64,000 bases of DNA from JAENVU01 sp963756815 (GCA_963756815.1 CAVWPR010000002.1:152035-216034); one strand, 5' to 3'; shown: positions 19,393-33,803, numbered from the stretch's first letter. Numbers and translations: made by a program. Notes: generated from the letters alone by a model not told the origin.

Positions 19393-20061
19393 ATGGCAAC
19401 GGTGCAGAGGCAACCGCTGGCGGCCCAGGCCGCACAACTGCTGCTCGATCGGATCAAGGCGGGAGAGTGGCGCCTCGGTCACAAACTCCCCGGCGAGACG
19501 ACGCTGGCAGCACAGCTGGGCGTCGGCCGATCGACATTGCGCGAGGCCATCCGGGAACTGGCCGGTCAGGGTGTGCTCGAAAGCCGCCAGGGCGCGGGAG
19601 TTTTCGTCACCGCACTCGATATCGCCGAGGAATGGGATGTGGTGCTGCGCCGCGCCGATATCCGCGCGGTCATCGAGGCCAGGGTGGCGATCGAGGCGGA
19701 GGCCGCCGCACTGGCCGCCGGCCGCCGAACCCCCGCGGACCTGCACGGCATGCGCCGGGCGCTGTGGGCGCGCGCGGAGGCCGGCGACACCGTCGAACAT
19801 CTCGTCGACGCCGATACCGCCTTCCATCGCACCGTGATCGTCGCCGCCCACAGCGAGATCCTGCTGCAGCTGTTCGACGCATTCGTCCCGCGTGTGCACC
19901 GGGCGATGACCGATATGCTGCGCATCCGGCCGATGGCCGATCCGGCCGCCGATCACCGCGCGCACGAGCAGCTTTTCGAGGCGATCCGGAGCCGTTCGGC
20001 CGATACCGCCGCCCGGGTGAGCCGGGTCCACCTCACCGCGTTGAAGACGGCTCTGGCCTGA
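19393..20061 (+). CDS. GntR-family regulator, FadR subfamily (FCD domain)
   Basis: The product is 222 aa. Residues 1-70 form the winged helix (QAAQLLLDRIKAGEWRLGHK, then GVGRSTLREAIRELAGQGVL), and residues 85-222 form the all-helical FCD ligand domain. Asp and His residues that bind metal in FCD proteins are visible in DADTAFHRTV and in DHRAHEQLFEAI. The effector is likely a small carboxylate, but it is unknown. The gene is divergent from leuA with a 168-bp gap, so control of leuA or of its own gene is possible. The frame is intact. Confidence 0.9.
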   Translation: MATVQRQPLAAQAAQLLLDRIKAGEWRLGHKLPGETTLAAQLGVGRSTLREAIRELAGQGVLESRQGAGVFVTALDIAEEWDVVLRRADIRAVIEARVAIEAEAAALAAGRRTPADLHGMRRALWARAEAGDTVEHLVDADTAFHRTVIVAAHSEILLQLFDAFVPRVHRAMTDMLRIRPMADPAADHRAHEQLFEAIRSRSADTAARVSRVHLTALKTALA

Positions 20062-20225
20062 CCGATGAATTCCGTTCCGGCCCACCGTCTGTTGTGGCGA
20101 GCGCGCTCGAACCGATACCGAGCACCGGAAGGACATCCGTCATGACCTGGTACTGGCCGTCGTCTTCGCATGGATCGCCTACGAACGGCGTCCGGGGCGC
20201 CGCGGCTGAGTTTCGCCGAAAGCGT

Positions 20226-20257
20226 GCGGGCCGCAACCCATTCGGGGTGCGGCCCGC
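20226..20257. terminator. Bidirectional hairpin terminator between convergent regulators
   Basis: A stem of 14 bases with one mismatch (GCGGGCCGCAACCC, loop ATTC, GGGGTGCGGCCCGC) sits between the converging GntR and AraC genes. It has no T run, as is common in high-GC actinobacteria. Confidence 0.6.
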
Positions 20258-20288
20258 TTGCATGCTCTTCGAGCGACCCGATCGCGGA

Positions 20289-21257
20289 TCAGCCTCCGGT
20301 ACCGGCGTCGGGTAACGCATCCGGCTCCGTCGACGCCCCGCGCCGATGGTTACCCGGGCTGGTGCCGAATCGCCGCTTGAAGGCCGCACTCAAACTGAAC
20401 GCGGTGCCGTAGCCGACCTGGCGTGCGATCGACTCGATGGTCGCATCCGTTCCGCGCAGCAGGTCCGCCGCCCGTGCCAGCCGCCATTCGGTCAGATAGG
20501 CGATCGGCGGATCGCCGACCAGCTCGGTGAATCTGCGCGCCAGCGCGGCGCGAGAAGATCCGACCGTGGTGGCCAGTTCGGCAACGGTCCAGTCGTGCGC
20601 CGGATTGTGCTCGAGCAGCCGCAGTGCCTGTCCGACCATGGGATCGGCGTACGCGCGATACCAGCGCGGTGCATCCGCTCGCGCGAACCAGGCTCGCAAC
20701 GCGGCGATCGTCAGCAGATCCAGCAACCGGTCGAGCACACATGCCTGCCCGGGGATATCGCGTCCGGCCTCGTCGACGAGCATCCCGAGCAGGCGTTCGT
20801 CGACCTCGTGGCCGTCGAGAATCGCGCGTTCCGGCAGCGCCCGCAGCAGTCGATCGCTGACGGTGCCGGCGACCTCGTACGTTCCGGTCACCAGCGCCGT
20901 CGTTCCGTCCGGATTGGTTCCCCAGCTGCGAACGCCGAGATCCCAGGTCTCACAAAGCAATTCGCCACCCGGAGTGGTCGTGGTCTGGCCCGGGTGCACG
21001 ATCGCCTGCGGTGGCGTCGACGGATCGTCGGCCACCGTGTACGGAGCCGGTCCGCGAATGATCGCCACCGCACCCTGCCCGAGCCGGATCGGCTCCGCAT
21101 CGTCGGGCACCAGCACGGCCTGCCCCCGTGTGACGACCACGATCGTCAGGGGCGCTTCGTCCTGGATCCGCAGCGACCAGGGCGGGTCCAGCAGTGAGCG
21201 CATCACGAAGGCGCCGCGGGCACGCGGGCCGTCGAGCAGATCGGCGAGGGCATCCAT
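20289..21257 (-). CDS. AraC-family transcriptional regulator with cupin sensor domain
   Basis: The product is 322 aa from the ATG at 21257. The N-terminal half is a cupin-type ligand domain (LTIVVVTRGQAVLVPDDAE, VAIIRGPAPYTVADDPS). The C-terminal 100 residues are the two helix-turn-helix units of AraC proteins: WTVAELATTVGSSRAALARR and IESIARQVGYGTAFSLSAAF, then KRRFGTSPGNHR. It lies 96 bases downstream of the NmrA-type reductase gene on the same strand and is probably co-transcribed. Regulators of this subgroup commonly control an adjacent oxidoreductase in response to a xenobiotic or metabolite; that link is inferred. Confidence 0.92.
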   Translation of the reverse strand: MDALADLLDGPRARGAFVMRSLLDPPWSLRIQDEAPLTIVVVTRGQAVLVPDDAEPIRLGQGAVAIIRGPAPYTVADDPSTPPQAIVHPGQTTTTPGGELLCETWDLGVRSWGTNPDGTTALVTGTYEVAGTVSDRLLRALPERAILDGHEVDERLLGMLVDEAGRDIPGQACVLDRLLDLLTIAALRAWFARADAPRWYRAYADPMVGQALRLLEHNPAHDWTVAELATTVGSSRAALARRFTELVGDPPIAYLTEWRLARAADLLRGTDATIESIARQVGYGTAFSLSAAFKRRFGTSPGNHRRGASTEPDALPDAGTGG

Positions 21258-21353
21258 GCCTCGACCATCGCGCATACCGGCGGGTGCGGCAACCGGGTGC
21301 CCGCCGGGTCGCCGGCACCCGGCGAACTCGTGGACGAGGACCGGCATCGACGA

Positions 21354-22259
21354 TCACCGCCGCGCGGACCCGGCGGCCTCGCCGTCGGCGACCGGCCAGG
21401 TACCGGACGCGGCGGTGCGGCGGGCGTAGTCCTCGAACGATGCCGGTGCCCGGCCCAGGGCCTGTTCGACACCGCCGGCCGTCGCGCTGTTGCGGCCGTC
21501 GAGCACCGTCCCGAACAGATAGGTCAGCGATCCGACGATCTCGTCCGGGACGCCCATCTCCGTCATCGCGGCGGTGTAGTCGGGCAGCGACACCGGCAGA
21601 TAGTCGATATCGCGCCCGGTCGCCTCCGCGATCGTGGCGACCGCCTCGGCGAATGTCAGCGACGTCGGCCCGGTCAGTTCGTAGATCCGGCCGCCGTGGC
21701 CGTCCTCGGTCAGAGCCGCCACCACGACATCGGCGATATCGTCGGCGTCGACGAACGGTTCGGTGACGGCTCCGGCAGGCAGTGCGACCCGCCCGGCGGC
21801 GATCTCCTCGACGAGGAAATCCTCGCTGAAGTTCTGCGCGAACCAGCTGCACCGCACGACAGTCGTGGCGGGCCCACTCGCCAGCGCGATGTCCTCGCAG
21901 CGCTGCGCCTCCGGCTCACCACGCCCGGACAGCAGTACCAATCGGTCCACGCCGGCGCGCCGCGCCGTGGCCGTCAGCTCGGCGATCGACTCGTCGGCGC
22001 CGGGCGCGGCCAGATCGGGTTGATAGGCGATATACGCCGCGCGCGCCCCGGTGAGGGCCCCGAGCCAGGTCGATCGGTCGGTCCAGTCGAACCGGACCGC
22101 CGTGGAACGAGACGCCGGGCGAACCGGGACACCCCGTGCCCCGAGCCGCGCGGCGATCCGCCGCCCGGTCTTGCCGGCACCACCGAGTACCACGACAGGC
22201 CCCATGGAAAATGTTGCGGCGCTGTGCAGTTCATTGCTGTGAGCGATGTTTTCGGTCAT
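21354..22259 (-). CDS. NAD(P)-binding NmrA/SDR-like oxidoreductase
   Basis: The product is 301 aa starting MTENIAHS at 22259. A Rossmann motif, VVVLGGAGKTGRRIAARL, occupies residues 20-37. It is followed by the second-strand Arg in RPASRS, the ISYQ-like AAYIAYQPDL, and WFAQNFSEDFLVEE, typical of NmrA/QorB-type proteins. Its reaction is unknown; relatives reduce quinones or sense NADP. The gene precedes the AraC regulator on the same strand and is divergent from tyrS (166-bp gap), so both promoters lie in 22260-22425. Confidence 0.88.
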   Translation of the reverse strand: MTENIAHSNELHSAATFSMGPVVVLGGAGKTGRRIAARLGARGVPVRPASRSTAVRFDWTDRSTWLGALTGARAAYIAYQPDLAAPGADESIAELTATARRAGVDRLVLLSGRGEPEAQRCEDIALASGPATTVVRCSWFAQNFSEDFLVEEIAAGRVALPAGAVTEPFVDADDIADVVVAALTEDGHGGRIYELTGPTSLTFAEAVATIAEATGRDIDYLPVSLPDYTAAMTEMGVPDEIVGSLTYLFGTVLDGRNSATAGGVEQALGRAPASFEDYARRTAASGTWPVADGEAAGSARR

Positions 22260-22425
22260 GAAACCAGTACACCCGGATGCGCCCGGATCGGCCATGGCCC
22301 GGACGCTCACGAACATACGCGAGCGTCCACCGCCCCGCCGCGGGCGCTTCCCGACCGGTCGTGCGCCCTCCGCCCGGGCGGACCCAGCGCGGACCGGCGG
22401 TGTCCGTGCGGAAAGATGGGGGAGC

Positions 22426-23709
22426 GTGAACGCCGACATCATCGACGAACTGAGCTGGCGTGGGCTGATCGCGCAGTCCACCGATCTGGATGCCCTGCGG
22501 GCCGAGGCCGCGAAGGGCCCGATGACGCTCTATGCCGGCTTCGATCCCACCGCGGCCAGCCTGCACGCCGGACATCTGATTCCGTTGCTGACCCTCAAAC
22601 GGTTCCAGCAGGCCGGGCATCGCCCGATCGTGCTGGCCGGCGGAGCCACCGGCCTCATCGGCGATCCGCGTGACGTGGGCGAGCGCGTCATGAACTCCAC
22701 CGACACCGTCGCCGACTGGGCCGATCGCATCCGCGGCCAGCTCGAGCGCTTCGTCGACCTGAACGATTCGCCGACCGGCGCGATCATCGCGAACAATATG
22801 GACTGGACCGGCAACCTCGGGACCGTGGACTTCCTAAGGGATATCGGCAAGCACTTCTCGGTGAACGTGATGCTCGCGCGCGAGACGGTCAAGCGCCGCC
22901 TCGACACCGACGGCATCTCCTACACCGAATTCAGCTACATGCTGCTGCAGGCCAACGACTTCGTGCAGTTGCGCCGAGCCCACGACTGCCGCCTGCAGGT
23001 CGGTGGGTCCGATCAGTGGGGCAACATCATCGCCGGCGTGGAACTCAACCGCCGCCTCGACGGTGAACAGGTCCACGCCCTGACGACACCGCTGGTCACC
23101 TCCGCCGACGGCAAGAAATTCGGTAAGTCGACCGGTGGCGGCAGTCTGTGGCTCGATCCCGATATGACCAGCCCCTACGCCTGGTACCAGTACTTCGTGA
23201 ACACCGGCGACGCCGACGTGGTCCGCTACCTGCGCTGGTTCACCTTTCTCGATCGCGATGAGCTCGCCGAGCTGGAAACCGCCACGGCCGAACGCCCGCA
23301 CGCGCGGGAGGCACAACGCCGCCTGGCCGCGGAGATGACCACCCTGGTCCATGGCGAAGCCCACACCCGATCGGTCCAACTCGCCAGCCAGGCCCTTTTC
23401 GGCCGCGGCGAACTGCAGGATCTGGACGAGCTCACACTGGCCTCGGCACTGTCGGAGGCCGCGGGAGAAGGAATGGTCGCCGAATCCGCACCTGATTCCA
23501 CGATCGTGGATCTGCTGGTGGCCGCAGGTCTGTCCGAAGGCCGGGGCGCCGCGCGCCGAGCGGTGGCCGACGGCGGGGCATCGGTGAACAACGTCCGTAT
23601 CTCGGACCCCGAGTGGATTCCGTCCGACTCCGATTACCTGCACGGACGGTGGCTGGTCCTGCGCCGCGGCAAGAAGAATTTCGCCGGCGCTCGCCGAGCC
23701 GGCCACTGA
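22426..23709 (+). CDS. tyrS: Tyrosyl-tRNA synthetase
   Basis: The product is 427 aa with an intact frame. Class I signatures are HAGH at residues 47-50 and KFGKS near residue 230. The tyrosine-site residues YAGFDPT and the QVGGSDQWGNI segment are typical of bacterial TyrRS. The C-terminal 70 residues form the S4 RNA-binding domain (SEGRGAARRAVADGGASVNN). The start is the GTG at 22426, preceded by GGGGGAGC. In Nocardia and related genera this gene lies just ahead of the tlyA/nadK/recN region, and here the rRNA operon sits between them. Confidence 0.97.
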   Translation: MNADIIDELSWRGLIAQSTDLDALRAEAAKGPMTLYAGFDPTAASLHAGHLIPLLTLKRFQQAGHRPIVLAGGATGLIGDPRDVGERVMNSTDTVADWADRIRGQLERFVDLNDSPTGAIIANNMDWTGNLGTVDFLRDIGKHFSVNVMLARETVKRRLDTDGISYTEFSYMLLQANDFVQLRRAHDCRLQVGGSDQWGNIIAGVELNRRLDGEQVHALTTPLVTSADGKKFGKSTGGGSLWLDPDMTSPYAWYQYFVNTGDADVVRYLRWFTFLDRDELAELETATAERPHAREAQRRLAAEMTTLVHGEAHTRSVQLASQALFGRGELQDLDELTLASALSEAAGEGMVAESAPDSTIVDLLVAAGLSEGRGAARRAVADGGASVNNVRISDPEWIPSDSDYLHGRWLVLRRGKKNFAGARRAGH

Positions 23710-23939
23710 TTCGCCCATGACCTGGATCACATTCGTGTGCTTCAGGTCGGCCCGGGTCGATGCCGGTGCCCGTGACCAGGGCGAATGCGCCGTGACGTGC
23801 GGATTTGACGTAGCGTTCTCCGGCACGTAACTTATTCCAAGTCAGAGCGACACGGACACCGACCCGGAGCCGAGAGGCCCGGGACACGAGGTTGGACGAG
23901 GGGCGCCTGATCGCCGGCAAGATCCGATGAGTTTGCGAT

Positions 23940-23970
23940 TTGACTTCGTGGGGCTCTGGTTGGTTAGGCT
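23940..23970 (+). promoter_or_regulatory. Candidate rRNA operon promoter
   Basis: TTGACT (23940-23945) and TAGGCT (23965-23970) resemble actinobacterial rrn -35/-10 boxes, about 250 bp before 16S. The spacer of 19 bases is longer than ideal. Downstream (24025-24050) the leader contains TTCTTTGAGAACTCA, similar to nocardial box A antitermination elements. The remainder of 23710-24220 holds no gene that I can support. Confidence 0.45.
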
Positions 23971-24220
23971 GGAAAAGTTGCCCTCAAGATCGATCGGAAA
24001 TATCCGACGCGGATTGTTTGTGCGTGTGTTCTTTGAGAACTCAATAGTGTGTCGATGAATGTCAGTGCCAATTATTTTATTGGTTCCGGCGCTTACACCC
24101 CCGTGTGGGTGTCGGACATTTTTGTCAGCAAATACTTTTTGCTGGCGTTTGATTTTGCCATGGTTTTCGGACTCTGGTTAATTCTTCCGATTGGCTCCTT
24201 TTTGGGGTTGGTTGAGAGTC

Positions 24221-29200
<4,980 letters not shown>

Positions 29201-29344
29201 TGCTACGCGTCCACTGTGCGGTATCTGAAACAACACACAGATACCAGAGAAGACAATGCATCACGCGATCGAAAACCCTGGATAGATTCCAGGGGGTTCG
29301 GTCGGGGGTGGTGGGTTGGCTCTCTGTGTGTCGGTTTCATAGAG

Positions 29345-29462
29345 TTACGGCGGCTATAGCGGTGGGGAAACGCCCGGTCCCATTCCGAACCCGGAAGCTA
29401 AGGCCACCTGCGCCGATGGTACTGCACTCGACAGGGTGTGGGAGAGTAGGACACCGCCGGAA
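29345..29462 (+). rRNA. rrf: 5S ribosomal RNA
   Basis: About 118 nt, beginning TTACGGCGGCTATAGCGGTG and ending GGACACCGCCGGAAC. It has the conserved loop CCATTCCGAACCCGGAAGCT and a closed terminal stem (GGCGGC...GCCGCC-type). It lies 145 bases after 23S. Confidence 0.96.
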
Positions 29463-29473
29463 CATACATTCGA

Positions 29474-29507
29474 GAGAGGCCCCCAACCAGCAGGTTGGGG
29501 GCCTCTC
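29474..29507 (+). terminator. rRNA operon terminator hairpin
   Basis: A perfect 15-bp stem (GAGAGGCCCCCAACC, loop AGCA, GGTTGGGGGCCTCTC) starts 12 bases after 5S. No T run follows, typical for actinobacterial terminators. Confidence 0.9.
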
Positions 29508-29740
29508 CGCATTCCGGGACCCACCCGGAAACAACAGCACCACGCCAGAACCCAGGTCGCGGGACGGGTCCGGCGGCGGGATCGTCCGACCGGTCGGGAT
29601 TGGCGATCGGGCCGGGCAGATGCGGCCGCGTGAGTGACGCGTGATTGAATTTGTGGTGGTTGTGGAAATGTGCCGGTCGCCGGCGCACGGTCTGTTTATG
29701 GTCGCCGGCGATGCGTGCCGGATCAGAGAAAGGTAACGCT

Positions 29741-31330
29741 GTGTCGGAGCATGACGACGGTAGGAGACCCTTCCGCCGTGGTAGTACCGGTTCGGAATCG
29801 GGCGGCTCCGGCAAACCCGAGCGGGGCGCGGGCGACGGAGAGCGGCGCTCGGGTGGATTCCGCCGGGACAGCGGCGACCGGCCTGCGGGCGGCTTCCGTC
29901 GCAGCGAAGGTGATCGGCGGTCCACGGGACGCGACGACGAGCGAGGCGGAAGCGGACGCGGCTCCGGCAGCGATTCCGACCGCCGCGCCGGAGGCGGATA
30001 CAGCCGTGAAGGCGACCGCCGATCGAGCGGCTTCCGTCGCGACGACGACCGGCGCACGAGCGGCGATGACCGTCGTTCCGGAGGTTTCCGGCGTAGCGAC
30101 GACGACCGCCGGGCAGGTGGGGACGACCGCCGATCGGGCGGGTTCCGCCGCGGCGATGACGATAAGCGACCAGGTGGGGATGACCGCCGTTCCGGCGGGT
30201 TCCGCCGAGGTGACGACGATAAGCGACCGAGTGGTGACGACCGCCGTTCCGGCGGATTCCGGCAGAACGACGAAGCTCGTCGCGGACAGGGCGGATTCCG
30301 GGGACGCGACGACGATCGACGGGCGGGTGCACCCCGTGGTGGCGACGACAGTCGGCGCGGCGGCGACGATCGCCGATCCGGTGGGTATGGACGCGGTGAG
30401 GGAGAACGCCGGTCCGGGGGCTTCGGCGGCGATCGTGACGATCGCCGCGGCGGCAGCCGGCACGGTGATGACGACCGGCGATCCGGTGGCTTCGGTCGCG
30501 GATCGGGGAGCCGGCTCGGCGGGGAAGGCCGTCCGCGCCAGGACGATTCGCCCAGCGCGCGTTCCGGCGAGTTCGGCGACCGCGAACATCGGCGACGGGG
30601 CGGCGAAGGTGGTCGAGTAGGCAGCGATACCAGGTCCGGGCGTCCGGATGAGCCTTCGCTGCCCGACGACGTACAAGCGAGCGATCTCGACAGTGCCGTG
30701 CGCCGGGATCTGCTGAGCCTCGACAAGAGCAACGCCGAAACCGTCGCCCGGCACCTGGTGGTGGCAGCGCAGCTGCTCGACGAGGATCCCGAGCAGGCGC
30801 TGGAACACGCCCGGGCGGCCCGCCGCCGCGCAGGCCGGATCGCGGTGGTTCGCGAAACCGCCGGTGTGATCGCCTATCACGCCGGCGAATGGGCCGAGGC
30901 GCTCTCGGAACTGCGGACCGCGCGGCGGATGTCGGGTGGGTCCGGGCTGCTCGCCGTCATGGCGGACTGCGAACGCGGATTGGGCCGGCCCGAGCGGGCG
31001 ATCGAACTGGGCCGTAGCGATGAGGCGCGGGCACTGTCCGGTGACGAGGCGACCGAGCTGCGGATCGTGGTCGCGGGTGCGCGTATGGATCTCGGTCAAT
31101 ACGATCAGGCCGTGGTGACCCTCCAGACGCCGGAACTGGACCCGGTACGTTCCGGGTCCGCCTCGGCGCGGCTGTTCTACGCCTACGCGGAGGCGCTGCT
31201 GGCGGCGGAACGTTCCGACGATGCGCTGCAATGGTTCCTCAATGCCGCGGCCGCGGATGTGGAGAGCGAGACCGACGCCGAGGAACGTGCCGAGGAACTC
31301 GCGGGCACCCGCGACGACGACGTGGAGTAG
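29741..31330 (+). CDS. TPR-type protein with long Arg/Gly/Asp-rich repeat region
   Basis: The product is 529 aa from the GTG at 29741. Residues about 10-320 are low complexity: repeated units of the form GDDRRSGGFRR-x-DDD recur about a dozen times. The rest (residues 335-525) is a helical-repeat domain (NAETVARHLVVAAQLLDEDP, then QALEHARAARRRAGRIAVVR and GLGRPERAIELGR). This corresponds in position to the conserved tetratricopeptide gene before the HAD phosphatase in mycobacteria (Rv1691 region), but the RG-rich arm is a large addition. Such arms bind RNA or phase-separate in other proteins. That function is only suggestive here, yet the position immediately after the rRNA operon makes an RNA link attractive. 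Confidence 0.8.
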   Translation: MSEHDDGRRPFRRGSTGSESGGSGKPERGAGDGERRSGGFRRDSGDRPAGGFRRSEGDRRSTGRDDERGGSGRGSGSDSDRRAGGGYSREGDRRSSGFRRDDDRRTSGDDRRSGGFRRSDDDRRAGGDDRRSGGFRRGDDDKRPGGDDRRSGGFRRGDDDKRPSGDDRRSGGFRQNDEARRGQGGFRGRDDDRRAGAPRGGDDSRRGGDDRRSGGYGRGEGERRSGGFGGDRDDRRGGSRHGDDDRRSGGFGRGSGSRLGGEGRPRQDDSPSARSGEFGDREHRRRGGEGGRVGSDTRSGRPDEPSLPDDVQASDLDSAVRRDLLSLDKSNAETVARHLVVAAQLLDEDPEQALEHARAARRRAGRIAVVRETAGVIAYHAGEWAEALSELRTARRMSGGSGLLAVMADCERGLGRPERAIELGRSDEARALSGDEATELRIVVAGARMDLGQYDQAVVTLQTPELDPVRSGSASARLFYAYAEALLAAERSDDALQWFLNAAAADVESETDAEERAEELAGTRDDDVE

Positions 31331-31334
31331 ACGA

Positions 31335-32222
31335 GTGGCAGCATCGCTACGGGAGGGCTTCGACGCCCTCCTGCTGGACCTTGACGGCACACTGTATCGG
31401 GGCGCGGATGTGATCGCCGGAGCCCCGGCGGCCCTCAGCGGCGGCGCCGGCCAGGCCCTGATGTATGTCACGAACAATGCGAGCCGCTCGGCGAGCACGG
31501 TGGCCGAACACCTGCGTGAACTGGGTTTCCACGCGACCGTCGACGAGGTTGTGACCAGTGCGCAGGCCGCCGCGCACGTACTGGCCGCGCGGGTACCGTC
31601 CGGTGCGACGGTATTGATCGTGGGCAGTGACGATCTCGCAGCGGAAATCGCCAACGCGGGGCTGCGGCCGATCCGGCGCTTCGACGGGGTCGTGCCCGAC
31701 GCCGTCGTCCAAGGACATTCGCCGACCACCGCGTGGCCGGACCTGGCCGAAGCCTCCTACGCCGTGCGGGCCGGCGCCGTCTGGGTGGCCGCCAACGCCG
31801 ATGCGACACTGCCGAACGAACGCGGTCTGGCGCCGGGGAACGGTGCCATGGTGGCGGCGTTGCGGGCCGCGACCGATGCGGAGCCGGTCATCGCGGGCAA
31901 GCCGTACGCGCCATTGCTCGAAGACGCGCTGGTGCGGGCCGGAAGCCGGAACGCACTCGTGGTGGGTGATCGGCTCGATACCGATATCGATGGCGCTCGT
32001 TGCGTGGAACTGCCGTCGCTGATGGTGCTGACCGGTGTCAGCACCATCGAGGACGTGCGCGCTCGTCCCGCCGACCGTCGCCCGACCTATATCGCTCGTG
32101 ATCTCGACGCACTCAACCGGCCCGTGGTTCGGCCCGAGCCGTCCGGCAACGAGGACGCGATCGTGCGCCTGGACGAACTGCTCGACGCGAACCCGGGACG
32201 CGCCATCGCCTTGACGGGCTGA
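31335..32222 (+). CDS. HAD-superfamily IIA hydrolase (NagD/glycerol-phosphate phosphatase-like)
   Basis: The product is 295 aa starting at a GTG four bases after the TPR gene stop. HAD motif I is LLLDLDGTLYRG (catalytic Asp pair), motif II is YVTNNASRS, and the C-terminal ALVVGDRLDTDIDGA is motif IV. The cap is of the C2 IIA type. The mycobacterial homologue Rv1692 is a glycerol-3-phosphate phosphatase of 353 aa; this one lacks most of the extra C-terminal domain. The product is likely cytoplasmic and linked to phospholipid turnover, by homology. Confidence 0.88.
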   Translation: MAASLREGFDALLLDLDGTLYRGADVIAGAPAALSGGAGQALMYVTNNASRSASTVAEHLRELGFHATVDEVVTSAQAAAHVLAARVPSGATVLIVGSDDLAAEIANAGLRPIRRFDGVVPDAVVQGHSPTTAWPDLAEASYAVRAGAVWVAANADATLPNERGLAPGNGAMVAALRAATDAEPVIAGKPYAPLLEDALVRAGSRNALVVGDRLDTDIDGARCVELPSLMVLTGVSTIEDVRARPADRRPTYIARDLDALNRPVVRPEPSGNEDAIVRLDELLDANPGRAIALTG

Positions 32223-32241
32223 GCACCCCTCAGAACCCTCG

Positions 32242-32362
32242 CCGCGTTGCCGCCGTTGCCGCGTTGCCGCCGCGTTGCCGCGTTGCCGCGTTGCCGCGTT
32301 GCCGCGTTGCGCTGCGTTGCGTTGCGCGTTGCCGCGTTGCCGCGTTGCCGCGTTGCGCGCGT
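32242..32362. repeat. Short tandem repeat of about 8 bp (GCCGCGTT-type)
   Basis: About a dozen imperfect copies of an 8-base unit (reads as CGTTGCCG) run over 120 bp between the convergent HAD and YdcF-like genes. Neither gene extends into it. It looks like a slippage-prone microsatellite and may be variable between strains. Confidence 0.85.
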
Positions 32363-33084
32363 CAGGGCCGGGGGGCGTCGTGGCGGACCGCCGATGTGGC
32401 GGATTGCCGGAGCAGTCCCAACCGGCGCAGCATCGGAGTGGCCGCGGCTCCGGCGCGCCGGCGGCCGATGGCGGCGAGTTCGTGTGCGGCCGTGGGGATC
32501 TTGAGCCACCAGCGCTCGAGGGGACGGTAATCATCGGCCGGGGTGAGGCGTTCGGCCAGGTCGGGTCGCTGGATGCGGAGATAGCGGCGAGCCCGGGCTG
32601 CGTGCATCGGGTCGGAGGCGATGATGATGCGGTCCGCGTTCGTGATGATCGGAGTCGTGAATTCGATATTCTGCCAGGTGCTTTCGGCGTGCGGTTCGAC
32701 TCTGATGCGGTCGGGAGGTACACCGAGCCGATCGCGCGCGTACGCGGCCATGACCTCGGCCTCCACCCACGGGCCGTGCACGGCGCTACCGGTGAAGACG
32801 AGGAAACCCTCGCGATCGGGGGCGAGTGATCGAGCGCCGATCCGGCACCGCCATCGCTGCAATGCCGTAGTGCTGCCATCGGGTGCGGCCGGATAGCCCA
32901 GGACCACGACCGCGTCGGTCTCACCGGGGCGCGGGGCCTGTGCCGGAGCGAGTAATCGGCCCGAAGCCCGGCGATGCACACATTCGGCGGCCGCCACCGC
33001 CGCCGCGAACACCGCGGCGGAACCCACCACGAACCCGGCGGCCACGCGCGTGGCAGGCCGGGACGGACGACGGTCACCTCGCAC
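32362..33084 (-). CDS. YdcF-like (DUF218) membrane-anchored protein
   Basis: The product is 240 aa from the GTG at 33084. An N-terminal membrane segment (VAAGFVVGSAAVFAAAVAAAE) precedes the DUF218 domain with AVVVLGYPAAPDGST, FLVFTGSAVHGPWVEAEVMA, and IIASDPMHAARARRYLRIQ. YdcF/SanA-type proteins are envelope-associated, and some bind S-adenosylmethionine, but the enzymatic role is not known. The long divergent gap to the next gene (33085-33511) holds no other gene I can support. Confidence 0.82.
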   Translation of the reverse strand: MRGDRRPSRPATRVAAGFVVGSAAVFAAAVAAAECVHRRASGRLLAPAQAPRPGETDAVVVLGYPAAPDGSTTALQRWRCRIGARSLAPDREGFLVFTGSAVHGPWVEAEVMAAYARDRLGVPPDRIRVEPHAESTWQNIEFTTPIITNADRIIIASDPMHAARARRYLRIQRPDLAERLTPADDYRPLERWWLKIPTAAHELAAIGRRRAGAAATPMLRRLGLLRQSATSAVRHDAPRP

Positions 33085-33511
33085 GCCGCCATTGTGCCAA
33101 GAATCGTCCGTTGCCACAGGACCGGATCCTGACCTGCGGAAGTCCGATCGGGCACAGTGCCGCGTAGTCGTCCGACCGGGTGTGCCGATCGGCCGGATCT
33201 CGCCCTCTCCGGGATGCGGCCGCCGGGTCGGTATCGCTGAGCGGAGACGAGGCAGGGGCACCCGACAGCCGCCCCACTGGAGACACGCCGATATCGGCGC
33301 GTCATTGTGACGGCGATGCCGCGGGTTCCGGTGGCCGGTGGCCGGTGGTCCACGGCAGCAGGTCGCCGCGCGGACGTGAGCGATCGCCATCGGGGCAGGA
33401 TCGGCCGCGGATCACCGGCACCGGGCCCGCGGACCGCCCGGTCGCGCGATGGCCCGGGGGTCCTCGGCCGCCTGCCGCGCGACGCCGGAACTCCGGTAGC
33501 GTTGAGGCACC

Positions 33512-33802
33512 ATGACTACGCCCATTCCACGCCCGCAGCCACCCGGTTCCGCCGGTCCTCGCCCGGGGAGTCCGATGCCCGGTCAGCATCTCGCGGACGC
33601 TACCGCGGGGTTCGCCGATCCGGGCCGGGTCCGCGACGAGGTCGCGGCGTTGCTGGCGGAATTGCCTGGAGGACAACGCAACAGCGGTGAGAATGCCGAC
33701 GGCGTGGATCGGGCCGGCACGGATATCACCCGGCGGGCGCGCATTCTCGAGCAGGCTCACGAGGTGCTGGTCGGCGCCCTGGCGACGGTGGACAAGATCT
33801 GA
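33512..33802 (+). CDS. Conserved small protein ahead of tlyA (Rv1693-like position)
   Basis: The product is 96 aa. The first 30 residues are Pro-rich, and the rest is a helical coiled region (PGRVRDEVAALLAELPGGQ; ARILEQAHEVLVGALATVDK). In mycobacteria a short protein of unknown function occupies the same place, immediately before tlyA. The gap to tlyA is one base, so translation is coupled. No catalytic motif is seen. Confidence 0.75.
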   Translation: MTTPIPRPQPPGSAGPRPGSPMPGQHLADATAGFADPGRVRDEVAALLAELPGGQRNSGENADGVDRAGTDITRRARILEQAHEVLVGALATVDKI

Positions 33803-33803
33803 G

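Noticed and set aside
29723..31729. A 668-codon open frame on the minus strand opposite the TPR and HAD genes.
   Set aside because: It is a shadow of the repetitive GC-rich coding strand; the plus strand has family motifs, the minus strand none.
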